From Cytophagales bacterium (GTDB taxonomy: Bacteria; Bacteroidota; Bacteroidia; Cytophagales; Spirosomataceae): 64,000 bases of DNA. Shown here piece after piece: positions 8,873-17,668 of this stretch. The notes under the pieces are model-generated. The model was given only the letters and a program-made list of their open reading frames with translations, was not told the DNA's origin and searched no databases. Numbering within the stretch: position 1 is the first letter of the stretch; every line of letters begins with the position of its first letter. A program made the position numbers and the translations under genes. The stretch is from assembly GCA_013298125.1 (NCBI GenBank), contig JAAFJP010000015.1, positions 62,001 to 126,000 on the forward strand. Reading direction: 5' to 3'.

Positions 8873-9925
8873 TTATTTCTCTAAATAACCCTCAAAACCC
8901 TCTGATTGCCACATTTTTAATTTTCCTTTTCGTATTTCAGCCATCAATAATTCACAATTTGGCATAGACCTTATCAACCTCAAAGCCTTCTTGACCGACA
9001 GCACACTACACGCTGTTGCAAGCCAATCCGCCGTTGCACCATCGGGAGCAATTACGGTTACATTCCGTTGATGCGTTACGCCCAAACCCGTATGTGGATT
9101 CACAATATGTGAGTATCTTTTTCCATTAATTTCCACAAACTGATACATATTTCCAGAAGTCGCAACTGCCTGATTTTGAAGAACTAAATATCGTGAAATT
9201 AGCTCTTCGGAGTTAGGAATGGTTACGCCAATGCGTAGCCCCCTACCCCCCCGAGGGGGAATTGACACGGAAGAATCTTTGGATGTTGTAGCTCCTCCTC
9301 TGGGGGCGGGGGGGGCGTACATCGCCAAATCTCCTCCCGCATCCACCAAAACCTTTTCAATGCCCTCATTCCTACAAAAATTAACAATTACCTGAGCAAC
9401 ATATCCTTTGGCAATTCCTCCTAAATCTAATTGTGTATTAGGTTCTAAAAGTTTAACAGAATAATTTAATGAATCTAAGATAATAGATTGATAACCAACA
9501 CTTTGTAACGTATTTTTCAAAACATTTTTTTCTGGTAAAACCTTTTCTTTCCGTGCTTTTCGCCATAGTTTTACGATGCCTCCAACGGTTATATCATACG
9601 CCCCTTTGCTTTTGTTTGATGCCTTTATAGATAAATCTAATATATCCCATAAAGCGGGTGAAACCGTTGTAAATTCATTTGTACCAGCTTTTTTACTCAA
9701 CAAATTCAGCTCACTATTTTCTACATAATCACTGTAAATTAAATTCAAAGAATCCGCAATTTTGTAGGCTTCTGTGGCGATTTGATTGGCTTTTGTAGAA
9801 TCATTAGCATACAGAGTAATGTTCAAAGGTGAACCCATTTTAGGTTGCGAGAAGGTGTATTTTTTGGGTTGAGAGTAAGTAGATAATGAATTGATTATCA
9901 GAAAGATAAATAATAGTTTTTTCAT
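8873..9925 (-). CDS. apbE: FAD:protein FMN transferase (ApbE family) with in-frame palindromic insertion
   Basis: 350 residues with a signal peptide (about 1-18). ApbE covalently attaches FMN to threonine in redox proteins such as Nqr/Rnf subunits at the periplasmic side. Motifs seen: GAYDITVGGIVKLWR (about 108-122), QLDLGGIAKGYVA (165-177), VDAGGDLA (194-201) and SGNMYQFVEINGKRYSHIVNPHTG with the downstream DGATADWLATA. Between GGDL and RIGVTIPNSE is an extra stretch at about residues 204-229, rich in Pro, Arg, Gly and Ser, encoded by a G/C-rich inverted repeat (about 9237-9318). Family members normally have only a short loop here. The reading frame remains open, so the enzyme may still fold. 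Confidence 0.9.
   Translation of the reverse strand: MKKLLFIFLIINSLSTYSQPKKYTFSQPKMGSPLNITLYANDSTKANQIATEAYKIADSLNLIYSDYVENSELNLLSKKAGTNEFTTVSPALWDILDLSIKASNKSKGAYDITVGGIVKLWRKARKEKVLPEKNVLKNTLQSVGYQSIILDSLNYSVKLLEPNTQLDLGGIAKGYVAQVIVNFCRNEGIEKVLVDAGGDLAMYAPPAPRGGATTSKDSSVSIPPRGGRGLRIGVTIPNSEELISRYLVLQNQAVATSGNMYQFVEINGKRYSHIVNPHTGLGVTHQRNVTVIAPDGATADWLATACSVLSVKKALRLIRSMPNCELLMAEIRKGKLKMWQSEGFEGYLEK
9237..9318. repeat. GC-rich palindromic element inserted in frame within apbE
   Basis: Imperfect inverted repeat: about 9237-9270 (GCCCCCTACCCCCCCGAGGG) against about 9286-9318 (CTCCTCTGGGGGCGGGGGGG). It is far more GC-rich than the surrounding gene and encodes about 26-27 residues that normal ApbE proteins lack. 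The length and frame allow read-through without a stop. Confidence 0.7.
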
Positions 9926-9970
9926 TTAGTATCTTCTAATTTTATACGATTTCAGATTATGAAGCAATAA

Positions 9971-10027
9971 AAAAGACTTCCTACAAAAGTGTTTTATAAT
10001 TCAAAACACTTTTGTAGGAAGTCTTTT
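9971..10027. terminator. Strong bidirectional-type hairpin between sodA and apbE
   Basis: Perfect 25-bp inverted repeat: 9971-9995 against 10003-10027 (AAAAGACTTCCTACAAAAGT...), loop of 7 nt, with a T run after and an A run before. It lies about 110 bp past the sodA stop codon and upstream of apbE, so it should insulate the two minus-strand genes. Confidence 0.85.
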
Positions 10028-10139
10028 AAAGATCAGAAAGTTGAATTAAGCATATCTCTTTTTTGAAGAAAGGGCTTTATAATTTCGCATTTCATTACTT
10101 TCGAGTAGAAAGAGATTTGACCAGTATTTCAACCAATCA

Positions 10140-10748
10140 CTATTTCGCTGCCTTATAACGAGCCTCTGCACCATTCCAATCAACTACATTCCAGAAAGTG
10201 TCGATATAGTCAGGGCGTTTATTTTGGAATTTCAAATAATATGCGTGTTCCCAAACGTCCAAAGCAAGGATTGGTGTACCTTTTACATCTGCAACGTCCA
10301 TCAATGGATTGTCTTGATTTGGTGTTGAAGTTACTGCCAATGTTCCGTCAGCCTTCACGATTAACCACGCCCAACCCGAACCAAAACGCCCGATACCCGC
10401 TTTTTTGAATTCAGCTTTTAGGTTGTCTAATGAACCAAAAGTAGCATCAATGGCAGTTGCCAAAGTTCCTACTGGCGAACCCCCAGCGTTAGGTGCAAGG
10501 ATATTCCAGAAGAAAGTATGATTCCAGTGTCCACCGCCATTGTTACGTACAGGGGCAGGTAGTTTACTAATGCCAGCCATCAATTCCTCGATGGATTTTC
10601 CTTCTAAATCTGTTCCTGCAACGGCTGCATTAAGATTTGTGACATAAGCGTTGTGATGACGGTCATGGTGGATTTCCATAGTCAGTGCATCAAAATGAGG
10701 TTCTAACGCATCATTTGCGTAAGGTAATGGGTCTAATACGAATGCCAT
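10140..10748 (-). CDS. sodA: Superoxide dismutase, Fe/Mn family (Mn-type residues)
   Basis: 202 residues. Metal ligands are His27 (EIHHDRHH), His77 ([11 protein letters not shown]), Asp164 and His168 ([10 protein letters not shown]). Gly73 before His74 and Gln145 in PNQDNPL match the manganese-type pattern, where the active-site Gln comes from the second domain, so manganese or cambialistic use is more likely than strict iron. It has no signal peptide and is cytoplasmic. The gene is a single unit, with a strong hairpin downstream and a palindromic repeat upstream (10782-10900). Confidence 0.96.
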   Translation of the reverse strand: MAFVLDPLPYANDALEPHFDALTMEIHHDRHHNAYVTNLNAAVAGTDLEGKSIEELMAGISKLPAPVRNNGGGHWNHTFFWNILAPNAGGSPVGTLATAIDATFGSLDNLKAEFKKAGIGRFGSGWAWLIVKADGTLAVTSTPNQDNPLMDVADVKGTPILALDVWEHAYYLKFQNKRPDYIDTFWNVVDWNGAEARYKAAK

Positions 10749-10781
10749 TTTATTTGAGTTTATTTCTTTTTAATTTAATGA

Positions 10782-10900
10782 AATTTTCAATTTTCAATAT
10801 TCAACACTCAATTTTCAAGTTTAGAGTAGTAAAACACTTGTACATTGAGCATTGAATGCGGAACGCCGCCCGATTGTGTATTGAAAATTAAATATTGTTC
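10782..10900. repeat. Palindromic element (ATTTTCAAT family), copy 1
   Basis: Left part carries ATTTTCAATTTTCAATATTC-like words and right part their reverse complement (ACTTGTACATTGAGCATTGA... and TATTGAAAATTAAATATTG). A small GC-rich hairpin (GCGGAACGCCGC) is inserted in the right arm near 10859. The same family lies on both sides of nuoB (57985-58108 and 58690-58775). Confidence 0.6.
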
Positions 10901-10925
10901 ATTACGAAAACTATGAAAAAGATGA

Positions 10926-11363
10926 TTAAGTTCTAAGACGAGCAAAAAATCGTTTTAAAATTTCTTCGCAATCTTCTTGAAGTACCCCAAATGTGACTTG
11001 GGTTTTGGGATGAAGGATATTGGATTGGACTTTCTGAAAGCCTCTTTTTTCATCGGATGCACCCCAGACAATTCGCCCGATTTGTGACCAAAATATTGCC
11101 CCTGCACACATCACACAGGGTTCGAGTGTTACGTATAAAGTGCAGTCTTTCAGATATTTAGCTCCTAATTTTTGACTTGCCGCCGTCAATGCCAACATTT
11201 CTGCATGGGCGGTTACATCATTTAACTTTTCAGTTTGATTATATCCTTTGGCAATGATTTGGTCTTGGCAAACTACCAATGCCCCCACAGGAACTTCTCC
11301 TTCATCAAAAGCATTTTCGGCTTGTTGAAGGGCAAGGGACATGAAGTATTGGTCAGAAAACAT
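10926..11363 (-). CDS. tadA: tRNA-specific adenosine deaminase
   Basis: 145 residues. Zinc-dependent deaminase fold with H53-A-E55 (TAHAEMLAL) and P82-C83-x-x-C86 (EPCVMCAGAI), where Glu55 is the proton shuttle and His53, Cys83 and Cys86 bind zinc. TadA converts A34 to inosine in tRNA-Arg(ACG). The N-terminal FMSLALQQAENAFDEGEVPVGALVV is typical of TadA rather than guanine deaminase. Its start codon lies inside the 3' end of the upstream Uma2-like gene (11-bp overlap), so the two are probably co-translated. Confidence 0.93.
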   Translation of the reverse strand: MFSDQYFMSLALQQAENAFDEGEVPVGALVVCQDQIIAKGYNQTEKLNDVTAHAEMLALTAASQKLGAKYLKDCTLYVTLEPCVMCAGAIFWSQIGRIVWGASDEKRGFQKVQSNILHPKTQVTFGVLQEDCEEILKRFFARLRT

Positions 11364-11976
11364 TTTTGTATATTTCTTTCATTTGAACGGTGTAAGAGTC
11401 TATTACAATGGCATCTTCCATTTTATCATAATCTACATTTAGCCAAACTGTTCCATCGTCTGAGCGAACATAAGAATAAATTAATGCCTCGTACTGATTG
11501 ATGAGTATTATCTGTTTGACTGAAGGTATTTTTTTGTAGTTATGGAGTTTCGTCGAAAAATCATAACGACCCGTTGATGCGGATAATACTTCAATAATGA
11601 TGTATGGGTTTTCTAATTCCGTTTGGGCATTATCTCTAAAAGTGGGTTTACCTGAAACAACAGTTACATCTGCTTGATGAAAATTAGTTTGCCCTGGAAT
11701 TACGATTCCAAGACTACTACCCAGAACGTAGAAATTTGGTTTATCTTGATATATATTTCCCAAAATTCTACTGAGTGTTCCCACTATTAATTCATGAAAA
11801 AAAGAAGCAACTCCCATTAGTACAATGTTTCCGTTTATGTATTCAACTTTGTTATATTCTGTTTCGGATAAAAAATCTATAAACTCATCATAAGTAGCGG
11901 AAATAACCACAACTTTACCTTCGGCAAGTGTTTTTTTATCCTCTTCGGAGATATGTATTTTTTCAAGTAATTCCAT
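11353..11976 (-). CDS. Uma2-family putative nuclease-fold protein (DUF820)
   Basis: 207 residues. The pattern is typical of the Uma2/DUF820 PD-(D/E)XK-like family: EYNKVEYINGNIVLMGVAS (about 40-57), HELIVGTL, a central FHQADVTVV in the place of the family PD motif, and NPYIIIEVLSAST with a following KLHNYKKIPSVKQIILI (the E-x-L and Tyr-x-x-I-P-S segments). These proteins are abundant in Cytophagales and cyanobacteria; their function is unknown although a restriction-like fold is predicted. It overlaps tadA by 11 bp. Confidence 0.85.
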   Translation of the reverse strand: MELLEKIHISEEDKKTLAEGKVVVISATYDEFIDFLSETEYNKVEYINGNIVLMGVASFFHELIVGTLSRILGNIYQDKPNFYVLGSSLGIVIPGQTNFHQADVTVVSGKPTFRDNAQTELENPYIIIEVLSASTGRYDFSTKLHNYKKIPSVKQIILINQYEALIYSYVRSDDGTVWLNVDYDKMEDAIVIDSYTVQMKEIYKNVF

Positions 11977-12011
11977 ATTCTTTTTAAGTTCTATTATCTC
12001 ATTTTGGAAAT

Positions 12012-13094
12012 CTAACCTCTAATATACGCCTTATTCCGTAAATAAAAATCTACCAAAACCAAAGCCGCCATTGCCTCCACGATAGGCACGGCACGTGGCA
12101 CTACACAAGGGTCATGGCGACCTTTGCCTGACACTTTTACGGCATTACCTTCTGCGTCCACGCTGTCTTGATCTTGCATGATGGTTGCTACGGGTTTGAA
12201 GGCTACTCTGAAATAAATATCTTCTCCGTTCGAGATACCTCCTTGAATGCCCCCCGAGTGATTAGTTTTTGTTCTAACTCGCTCATTTTCATCTAAATAC
12301 ATCTCGTCGTTATGTTCTGAACCGTACATCTCTACACCCTCAAATCCACTGCCATATTCAAAACCTTTCACGGCATTGATGCTCAACATGGCTTTGCCTA
12401 ATTCGGCGTGAAGTTTATCAAAAACGGGTTCGCCCAAACCCACAGGTGTACCTGTGATTACGCAATTGACCACGCCCCCGATAGAATCTCCTTTTTTGCG
12501 AGTTTCATCAATTAAATCAAACATTTGTTGGGCGACCACTGGGTCAGGGCAACGGACGGCATTTTCTTCTGCCTTCGAGATGTCTAATTGTTGGTAAGGA
12601 GTCGATAATTTCAACTTCCCAACTTGCGAAACGTACGACTGGATTTCAACGCCCATTTCTTTCAAAATCATCTTCGCAATTGCCCCAGAGGCTACACGAG
12701 CGATGGTTTCACGGGCAGAACTACGCCCACCCCCACGATAATCACGATTGCCGTATTTGGCTGTATAGGTATAATCAGCGTGCGATGGACGAAACTGTTG
12801 GGCAATGTGTGAATAGTCCTTTGAACGTTGGTCTTCGTTCCGAATCACCATCGCAATGGGTGTGCCTGTGGTTTTGCCTTCAAATATGCCCGAAAGAACC
12901 TCAAACTCGTCAGCTTCACGACGTTGGGTCGTGATGCGAGATTGTCCAGGTTTGCGGCGGTCTAATTCTGATTGAATATAGGCAGAATCAAAGGTTACGC
13001 CCGATGGACAACCGTCTATAATTACGCCTACTCCTATGCCGTGAGATTCTCCGAAGGTGCTGATTTTGAATAACTTACCGTATGTACTGCTCAT
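12012..13094 (-). CDS. aroC: Chorismate synthase
   Basis: 360 residues from the ATG at 13094 ([19 protein letters not shown]). A longer reading from 13139 would add 15 residues translated from a palindromic repeat, so it was rejected. AroC makes chorismate from 5-enolpyruvylshikimate-3-phosphate with reduced FMN. Signatures: [18 protein letters not shown], the basic [52 protein letters not shown], and the C-terminal [22 protein letters not shown]. No other aromatic-pathway gene lies in the window. Confidence 0.97.
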   Translation of the reverse strand: MSSTYGKLFKISTFGESHGIGVGVIIDGCPSGVTFDSAYIQSELDRRKPGQSRITTQRREADEFEVLSGIFEGKTTGTPIAMVIRNEDQRSKDYSHIAQQFRPSHADYTYTAKYGNRDYRGGGRSSARETIARVASGAIAKMILKEMGVEIQSYVSQVGKLKLSTPYQQLDISKAEENAVRCPDPVVAQQMFDLIDETRKKGDSIGGVVNCVITGTPVGLGEPVFDKLHAELGKAMLSINAVKGFEYGSGFEGVEMYGSEHNDEMYLDENERVRTKTNHSGGIQGGISNGEDIYFRVAFKPVATIMQDQDSVDAEGNAVKVSGKGRHDPCVVPRAVPIVEAMAALVLVDFYLRNKAYIRG

Positions 13095-13108
13095 TTTAAA
13101 TTTATATT

Positions 13109-13300
13109 GTAGGGGCGTATCGCATACCAATGCTGTCAACTTAAGGATTTACTTTTGTCAAAATATATTTAAAAAACCCGTTTGAACGCTGGTAGGGTTC
13201 AAAACCCTACCAGCGTTAGTCGGACAGATTTCTTAAATTGACAGCATTGGTATAGCATACGCCCTCACCTGTACAAAGGGCGTATGCTATACGCCCCTAC
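13109..13300. repeat. GTAGGGGCG-family palindrome, copy 2, interrupted by a MITE
   Basis: Left arm 13109-13126, right part 13251-13300 ending in ATACGCCCCTAC. The continuous element is split by a 124-bp insertion at 13127-13250. Right-part sequence GGGCGTATGCTATACGCCCC at about 13279-13298 pairs with the left arm, showing the original structure. Confidence 0.8.
13127..13250. mobile_element. 124-bp MITE with 19-bp terminal inverted repeats and probable 9-bp target duplication
   Basis: Termini CCAATGCTGTCAACTTAAG (13127-13145) and its reverse complement with one mismatch (13232-13250). Flanks TATCGCATA (13118-13126) and TATAGCATA (13251-13259) fit a 9-bp target-site duplication with one difference. 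Inside is a perfect 15-bp stem, 13185-13199 against 13203-13217 (AACGCTGGTAGGGTT arms), with a 3-nt loop. There is no coding capacity, so it would need a transposase from elsewhere in the genome. Confidence 0.8.
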
Positions 13301-13312
13301 CTATTAACAATT

Positions 13313-14788
13313 TTACTTTTTTCTATTGGGTAACAAAATATAAATCATCCCAATCAACATAATGACTATCAGGATGTTAGCTTCGTCTTTCAAGAGTTTG
13401 GTGATATTACTTTGCTCTTCTGACGAATCCACATTTTCTAAACCATCATAGACTGATGCCCCTTCCGTTGGGGTATCGGCAGTTTGGATAGTTTGCCCCG
13501 TAACGCCCAAGGCAATGTTTGATTTCAGCGTATCGTATCGGGCGGTTTGGGTATTGAAGTATATCCACTGAAAATATTTATTTAACACAAAGTTACCAGC
13601 CCGTTTTGGAATTATCTGAAAAGTGAAGGAATTTGTGGTAATAATTTTCCCATTTTGTGGTTCTGGGCGAACGTCTATTTTAGGCGTAAAAAAGTCAAAA
13701 ATACTATCATTCTTGATTTGAGGCAGTTTTACGTTATACCCATCACCCGTAATCTGGAGTTTGTATTGGACAGATTTTCCTGTACTGACCTTGTATTTAT
13801 CCAACGATTCTCGCCAAGAAAATTGACCCACCGATACCTCATGTTTCAAGGGGTGAGAAGGTAATTCTTTGGCTTTGATAGTGAATGGACGGGTTGTGAA
13901 AGAGATAAAACTGGTATTTTTTTTGCCATTTTTATCGGGTGTAAATTTCAATAAACGAAGATTAACCGAAGGAAAAAGAATGGCTTTGTTATTAAGAGGG
14001 TAAAATGTGGCTTGATAAAATTTGTATTGGGTATAATTTTTACCTTTAAGTGTAATGTCTGCGACCTTTGCCTCCTCAATTCCAAACGATTCCTCCCAAC
14101 AGTTTTCGGGTTTTATTTTTTTGGTAATAACAGGTATTTGTACTTCATTATGGTCAAATTGAATATCTGCGGCATTGTTTTTCGCTACATAAAAAGCTAA
14201 GGTTACTGTAAAGCCCTCTCCAACATAAGGATTTGATTTTGAAGAACTTAATGATAAAAAAGCATCCTCTTTTGTATTAATATTTTGTAATTCTTCCTCT
14301 TCATTTTTACCCTCAATAAAATCCGTAAAATCTTCTTTTTCCTTAAAAAGTGGCGTGTCCTGATTGTTTGGGTCTTTTTTATCGGGCGAAATTGCTTTGC
14401 TCACTTTCACAGTAAATCCCTCCGCTTTCAGTTCAGAACCATTGACCATCACACTAAACGCAGGTACTTTTAGATTTCCCTCTTTTTGGGCTGCATAATT
14501 TTGGGTAATCGTACAGGTTGTAACTGACTGCCCACTTACAAACGAGCGTGCGGTCTGTTTTGATTTTCCTCTATCTTTAAAATTAGGCAACTTCGGAAAC
14601 ACACATTCTGGAGCAGGAGCATCGCCCACGAACTTAACCACCACCGTTACAATGAGGGGGTCTTCGAGCGTAATATTTTTATCTCCTATAACAAGGGAAA
14701 CATCGCTATTTTGTTGTGCTTTTGTCGTAAAACACAAAAAAAAGCAAAAAAATATTGGAATATTGATATAATAATTCTTAACTTTCAC
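13313..14788 (-). CDS. batD: BatD-family protein (aerotolerance-type, membrane anchored)
   Basis: 491 residues. Signal peptide about 1-24 (ends TTKAQQ), then an extracytoplasmic beta-rich region typical of BatD: SDVSLVIGDKNITLEDPLIVTVVVKF (start), the FPKLPNFKDRGKSKQTARSF segment and ITQNYAAQKEGNLKVPAFSVMVNG. A C-terminal membrane helix at about 468-488 (ILIVIMLIGMIYILL) ends in a basic tail NRKK. BatD usually sits with batA, batB, batC and batE; here it stands alone next to aroC, which suggests a paralogue or a split operon. Its exact role is unknown. Confidence 0.85.
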   Translation of the reverse strand: MKVKNYYINIPIFFCFFLCFTTKAQQNSDVSLVIGDKNITLEDPLIVTVVVKFVGDAPAPECVFPKLPNFKDRGKSKQTARSFVSGQSVTTCTITQNYAAQKEGNLKVPAFSVMVNGSELKAEGFTVKVSKAISPDKKDPNNQDTPLFKEKEDFTDFIEGKNEEEELQNINTKEDAFLSLSSSKSNPYVGEGFTVTLAFYVAKNNAADIQFDHNEVQIPVITKKIKPENCWEESFGIEEAKVADITLKGKNYTQYKFYQATFYPLNNKAILFPSVNLRLLKFTPDKNGKKNTSFISFTTRPFTIKAKELPSHPLKHEVSVGQFSWRESLDKYKVSTGKSVQYKLQITGDGYNVKLPQIKNDSIFDFFTPKIDVRPEPQNGKIITTNSFTFQIIPKRAGNFVLNKYFQWIYFNTQTARYDTLKSNIALGVTGQTIQTADTPTEGASVYDGLENVDSSEEQSNITKLLKDEANILIVIMLIGMIYILLPNRKK

Positions 14789-14959
14789 CGTTATTTCTAA
14801 TGTTCATTCAATAAAGTTAAATACTTAGGGCGTGATTATTAGGAATAGAATTAATGAGTATTTAATACTAATTTAATCGTTAGTGCTTGACAACCAAGGA
14901 TTTACTCATTACTTTTAACCAAATTTAATCCTTCCCCCATAAAAAACACAATTAAAGCT

Positions 14960-15178
14960 ATGACAACTTTAGATTACGTCAAAGTTATTCTTGAAAAAGT
15001 TAGCTTCGATGCAAAATTATTCGAGAAAGAGTTAAGAAAAGCAATTAAAACCTTATTAACCGAAGAAATCAAAGAATTACGAACGTGGTGTTCCGAACAA
15101 TTCGGAAAAATGTACAATCAAGTGATAGACAAATGTTTCAGCAGAATGCGTAGAAAAAACGTCAGTTTAGCTATTTAG
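14960..15178 (+). CDS. Small charged helical protein of unknown function
   Basis: 72 residues, predicted mostly helical: TTLDYVKVILEKVSFDAKLFEKELRKAIKTLL, then EEIKELRTWCSEQFGKMYNQVIDKCFSRMRRK. No signal peptide or membrane segment. I do not recognise a named domain. It stands as a single gene, with a strong terminator 8 bp after its stop and an AT-rich upstream region, which supports real expression. Two cysteines (in TWCSEQ and KCFSRM) are the only obvious candidate functional residues. Confidence 0.7.
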   Translation: MTTLDYVKVILEKVSFDAKLFEKELRKAIKTLLTEEIKELRTWCSEQFGKMYNQVIDKCFSRMRRKNVSLAI

Positions 15179-15185
15179 AATTAAT

Positions 15186-15222
15186 AAAAGAGCCGTTTCA
15201 AATTGTTTGAAACGGCTCTTTT
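15186..15222. terminator. Bidirectional terminator
   Basis: Perfect 17-bp inverted repeat, 15186-15202 and 15206-15222 (AAAAGAGCCGTTTCAAA arms), 3-nt loop, T run following on the plus strand. It lies between convergent genes and ends both the small-protein and acyl-CoA dehydrogenase transcripts. Confidence 0.9.
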
Positions 15223-16395
15223 TTATTCTTGATACACCTTCTTGTAAGCCGCTCCATCCACGACAATTTTTCCGATAATTTCTTTCATAATTTCTGATGT
15301 ACCACCCGCAATCGTACCTACACGAGCATCACGGTAGATTCTGCAAATGGGATAGTCCTCAATGTATCCAAATCCTCCAAAAAATTGCAAACAACCATCT
15401 GCCACTCGTTTTGCGAGTTCGGAGGTGAAGAGTTTTGCCATTGAACATTCTTTTACAACTACTTCGCCTTGTGTGAATTTCCAACAGGTTGAATAGACGT
15501 ACTCACGAGCAATGTCCACCTCGGTAGCCATTTCTGCGATTTTATGACGGATTGCCTGATATTTCGCAATTGGACGACCAAAGGTTTCTCTTTCGTGAAG
15601 GTATTGAATCGTTAACTCTAAACTCAATTCTGACCCTGCAACTGCCATAACGGCGGCAACTAATCGCTCTAATTGCAGACTTTCCATCAAATAATAAAAA
15701 CCCGCATTTTCCTGCCCGATTAAGTGCGTTACGGGTACACGCACATTGTCAAAACGTATTTCGGCAGTGTCTGAGCTATGCCAACCCATTTTGTTCAACT
15801 TAGTTCGAGAAACGCCTTCTGCATCCAAATCTACTACGATTAGGCTCACGCCTCCTGCTCCTGCCGCAGTATTGGTCTTGCAAGTTAGGGTGATAAAATC
15901 GCCATAAGTGCCGTTGGTGATGAAGGTTTTTGAACCATTGATTACATACTCATCGCCCTCACGAACAGCGGTTGTGAGAATAGCGGAAACGTCTGAACCA
16001 GCATTGGGTTCAGAGATACCGAGAGCCGCAATTTTTTCGCCCGCAATGGCAGGGGCAAGGTATTTTTCTTTCAAAAATGGACTCCCAATTTTGGCGATAT
16101 GATTAACCGCCATGTATTGATGCACACTCACGGCAGTTGAAAATCCGCCCATCGTGGAGCGGGCGATTTCTTCTAAAAACACTACTGAATACCACAAATC
16201 GGCATTTGTTCCTCCGTAATCTTCTGGAAAATTGATGCCTAAATAGCCTAAATCGCCCATTTTTTGGAAGACAGATTTAGGAATTTGGCGTTCAGTTTCC
16301 CATGTTTCAGCATTTGGGATAACTTCTTTTTCGATAAATTGACGAACTGATTGACGAAAAAGTTGATGGTCTTGATTGAAATATTGTGATGGCAT
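15223..16395 (-). CDS. Acyl-CoA dehydrogenase
   Basis: 390 residues with the three-part fold: helical N-terminus (1-120), beta domain with LGISEPNAGSDVSAI (125-140) and FITNGTYGDFITLT (158-171), helical C-terminus with REYVYSTC, DGCLQFFGGFGY and RDARVGTIAGGTSEIM (356-370). The FAD-dependent enzyme makes 2-enoyl-CoA from acyl-CoA. The position of the short/medium-chain catalytic Glu in the C-terminal G-T-S motif is Gly364. Glu243 in LQLERLVAA matches the alternative catalytic Glu of isovaleryl-CoA and long-chain enzymes, so a branched-chain or long-chain substrate is more likely than a short straight one. No partner genes (etf, enoyl-CoA hydratase) are nearby. Confidence 0.94.
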   Translation of the reverse strand: MPSQYFNQDHQLFRQSVRQFIEKEVIPNAETWETERQIPKSVFQKMGDLGYLGINFPEDYGGTNADLWYSVVFLEEIARSTMGGFSTAVSVHQYMAVNHIAKIGSPFLKEKYLAPAIAGEKIAALGISEPNAGSDVSAILTTAVREGDEYVINGSKTFITNGTYGDFITLTCKTNTAAGAGGVSLIVVDLDAEGVSRTKLNKMGWHSSDTAEIRFDNVRVPVTHLIGQENAGFYYLMESLQLERLVAAVMAVAGSELSLELTIQYLHERETFGRPIAKYQAIRHKIAEMATEVDIAREYVYSTCWKFTQGEVVVKECSMAKLFTSELAKRVADGCLQFFGGFGYIEDYPICRIYRDARVGTIAGGTSEIMKEIIGKIVVDGAAYKKVYQE

Positions 16396-16579
16396 GAGTT
16401 TGTTGTTGAATTTTTCGTAAGTTCATAATAAACTTCTGATTAACAAAAAATTAAGTGAAACAAAAATGTTTGACCTTACGTTGTTTTTATGAGATAAATC
16501 AGTAATTTAGAGTGTGTAAAATTAGCAATAACAAACAATGATGGTTGATAAATAACAGATAAATAAACATTACAGAATT

Positions 16580-17104
16580 ATGGGTCGGAAAGTTTTAATT
16601 TTAAATCAAGATTATAGTGCATTAACGGTTTGTTCTATTCCCAAAGCATTTTTATTGGTCTTTTTGAAAAAAGCTGATTTGGTAGCGGAGTCTGCCACGG
16701 AGCAACTGCATTCCATTTCGCAATCCTTTCCGATGCCCTCTGTCATTCGTTTGCACCGTTATGTTTACTTGCCTTATAAGGGCGTGATGTTATCACGTCA
16801 GAATATTTTTAGGCGAGATAATAATTGCTGTCAATATTGTGGAAAAACGGACGATTTGACCCTCGACCACGTAATGCCAAAATCAAGAGGAGGAAAAACA
16901 TCGTGGGACAATCTCACAACGGCTTGTAAACGTTGTAATTCTCGAAAGGGAGACAATACGCCCGAAGAAGCCCAAATGCCTTTAAAAATCAAGCCATTCA
17001 AGCCTTCATTTGTGATGTTTTTGAGAGATTTTGGAGGAAGTATAGAAGATAGCTGGTTGCCGTTTTTGGGTAAGAAGAAAGAGAAAGTGTTGGTTGATCC
17101 TTGA
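16580..17104 (+). CDS. HNH endonuclease-family protein
   Basis: 174 residues. C-terminal HNH domain with zinc knuckles Cys84-x-x-Cys87 and Cys116-x-x-Cys119, catalytic-type D96-H97 (LTLDHVMPKSRGG) and Asn111 (WDNLTTACKRCNSRKGD). The N-terminal region GRKVLILNQDYSALTVCSIPKAF is conserved in free-standing HNH proteins of Bacteroidota and cyanobacteria. It is not next to a restriction, CRISPR or phage gene, so it is likely a chromosomal HNH of unknown function. All key residues are intact. Confidence 0.93.
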   Translation: MGRKVLILNQDYSALTVCSIPKAFLLVFLKKADLVAESATEQLHSISQSFPMPSVIRLHRYVYLPYKGVMLSRQNIFRRDNNCCQYCGKTDDLTLDHVMPKSRGGKTSWDNLTTACKRCNSRKGDNTPEEAQMPLKIKPFKPSFVMFLRDFGGSIEDSWLPFLGKKKEKVLVDP

Positions 17105-17668
17105 TTACGAATTATTTGGCTCTTTTCAAAGTTTTGACATACACTCAGACATCACTTACAACTTTTGGCACGTACATAGGTCATTTTGTTGAAAACTGTT
17201 TGCTGATAAAACCAAAAATTACCAAATAGACAATAATTTTCATTTCGTTAAACTACTAAAAATCAACGAGAATCAACAGTTTTGAAGTAATAGATTTCTA
17301 AATTTGATAATAATTTTTCAAAAGCACAAAACAATTTACTTCATCAGTTTGTAACACCTCTTAGTAAATCACAACACTCCACCAAGTAATTCTAAGAAAG
17401 ATATTTTTCATAAAAATTCATTCGTCTGGAAAATTAAGATTTTATCAAATTTCTTAACTAATCATCCCCAAAAAAGTCTTATTTAAAATCAATATTTGTA
17501 AATTCGTTTTCAAATTTTAATATAAAAGTAAGTTTAATTTTAATCATTAGTTTTTTTCTGATAAACCGCCACAAGTTGTAATACGTTTTTGCCAATTTAT
17601 TTGTCTGAACAAAACATCCTTGCTTTAAAACCAATATCAGTCCAGAACTATAATCCTTTCCTAAAACA
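17105..17668. other. 564-bp AT-rich gap upstream of nrdB, no gene seen
   Basis: Both strands were read. One minus-strand reading frame (17479-17748) overlaps the nrdB start and has no recognisable domain, so it was rejected. No convincing riboswitch, NrdR-box pair, palindrome or tRNA was seen. The long AT-rich leader may hold the nrdB promoter and control sites. Confidence 0.5.

Noticed and set aside
12012-13139. Longer aroC start at 13139
   Set aside because: The first 15 residues are coded by the palindromic repeat and MITE end; the conserved protein begins at the ATG at 13094.
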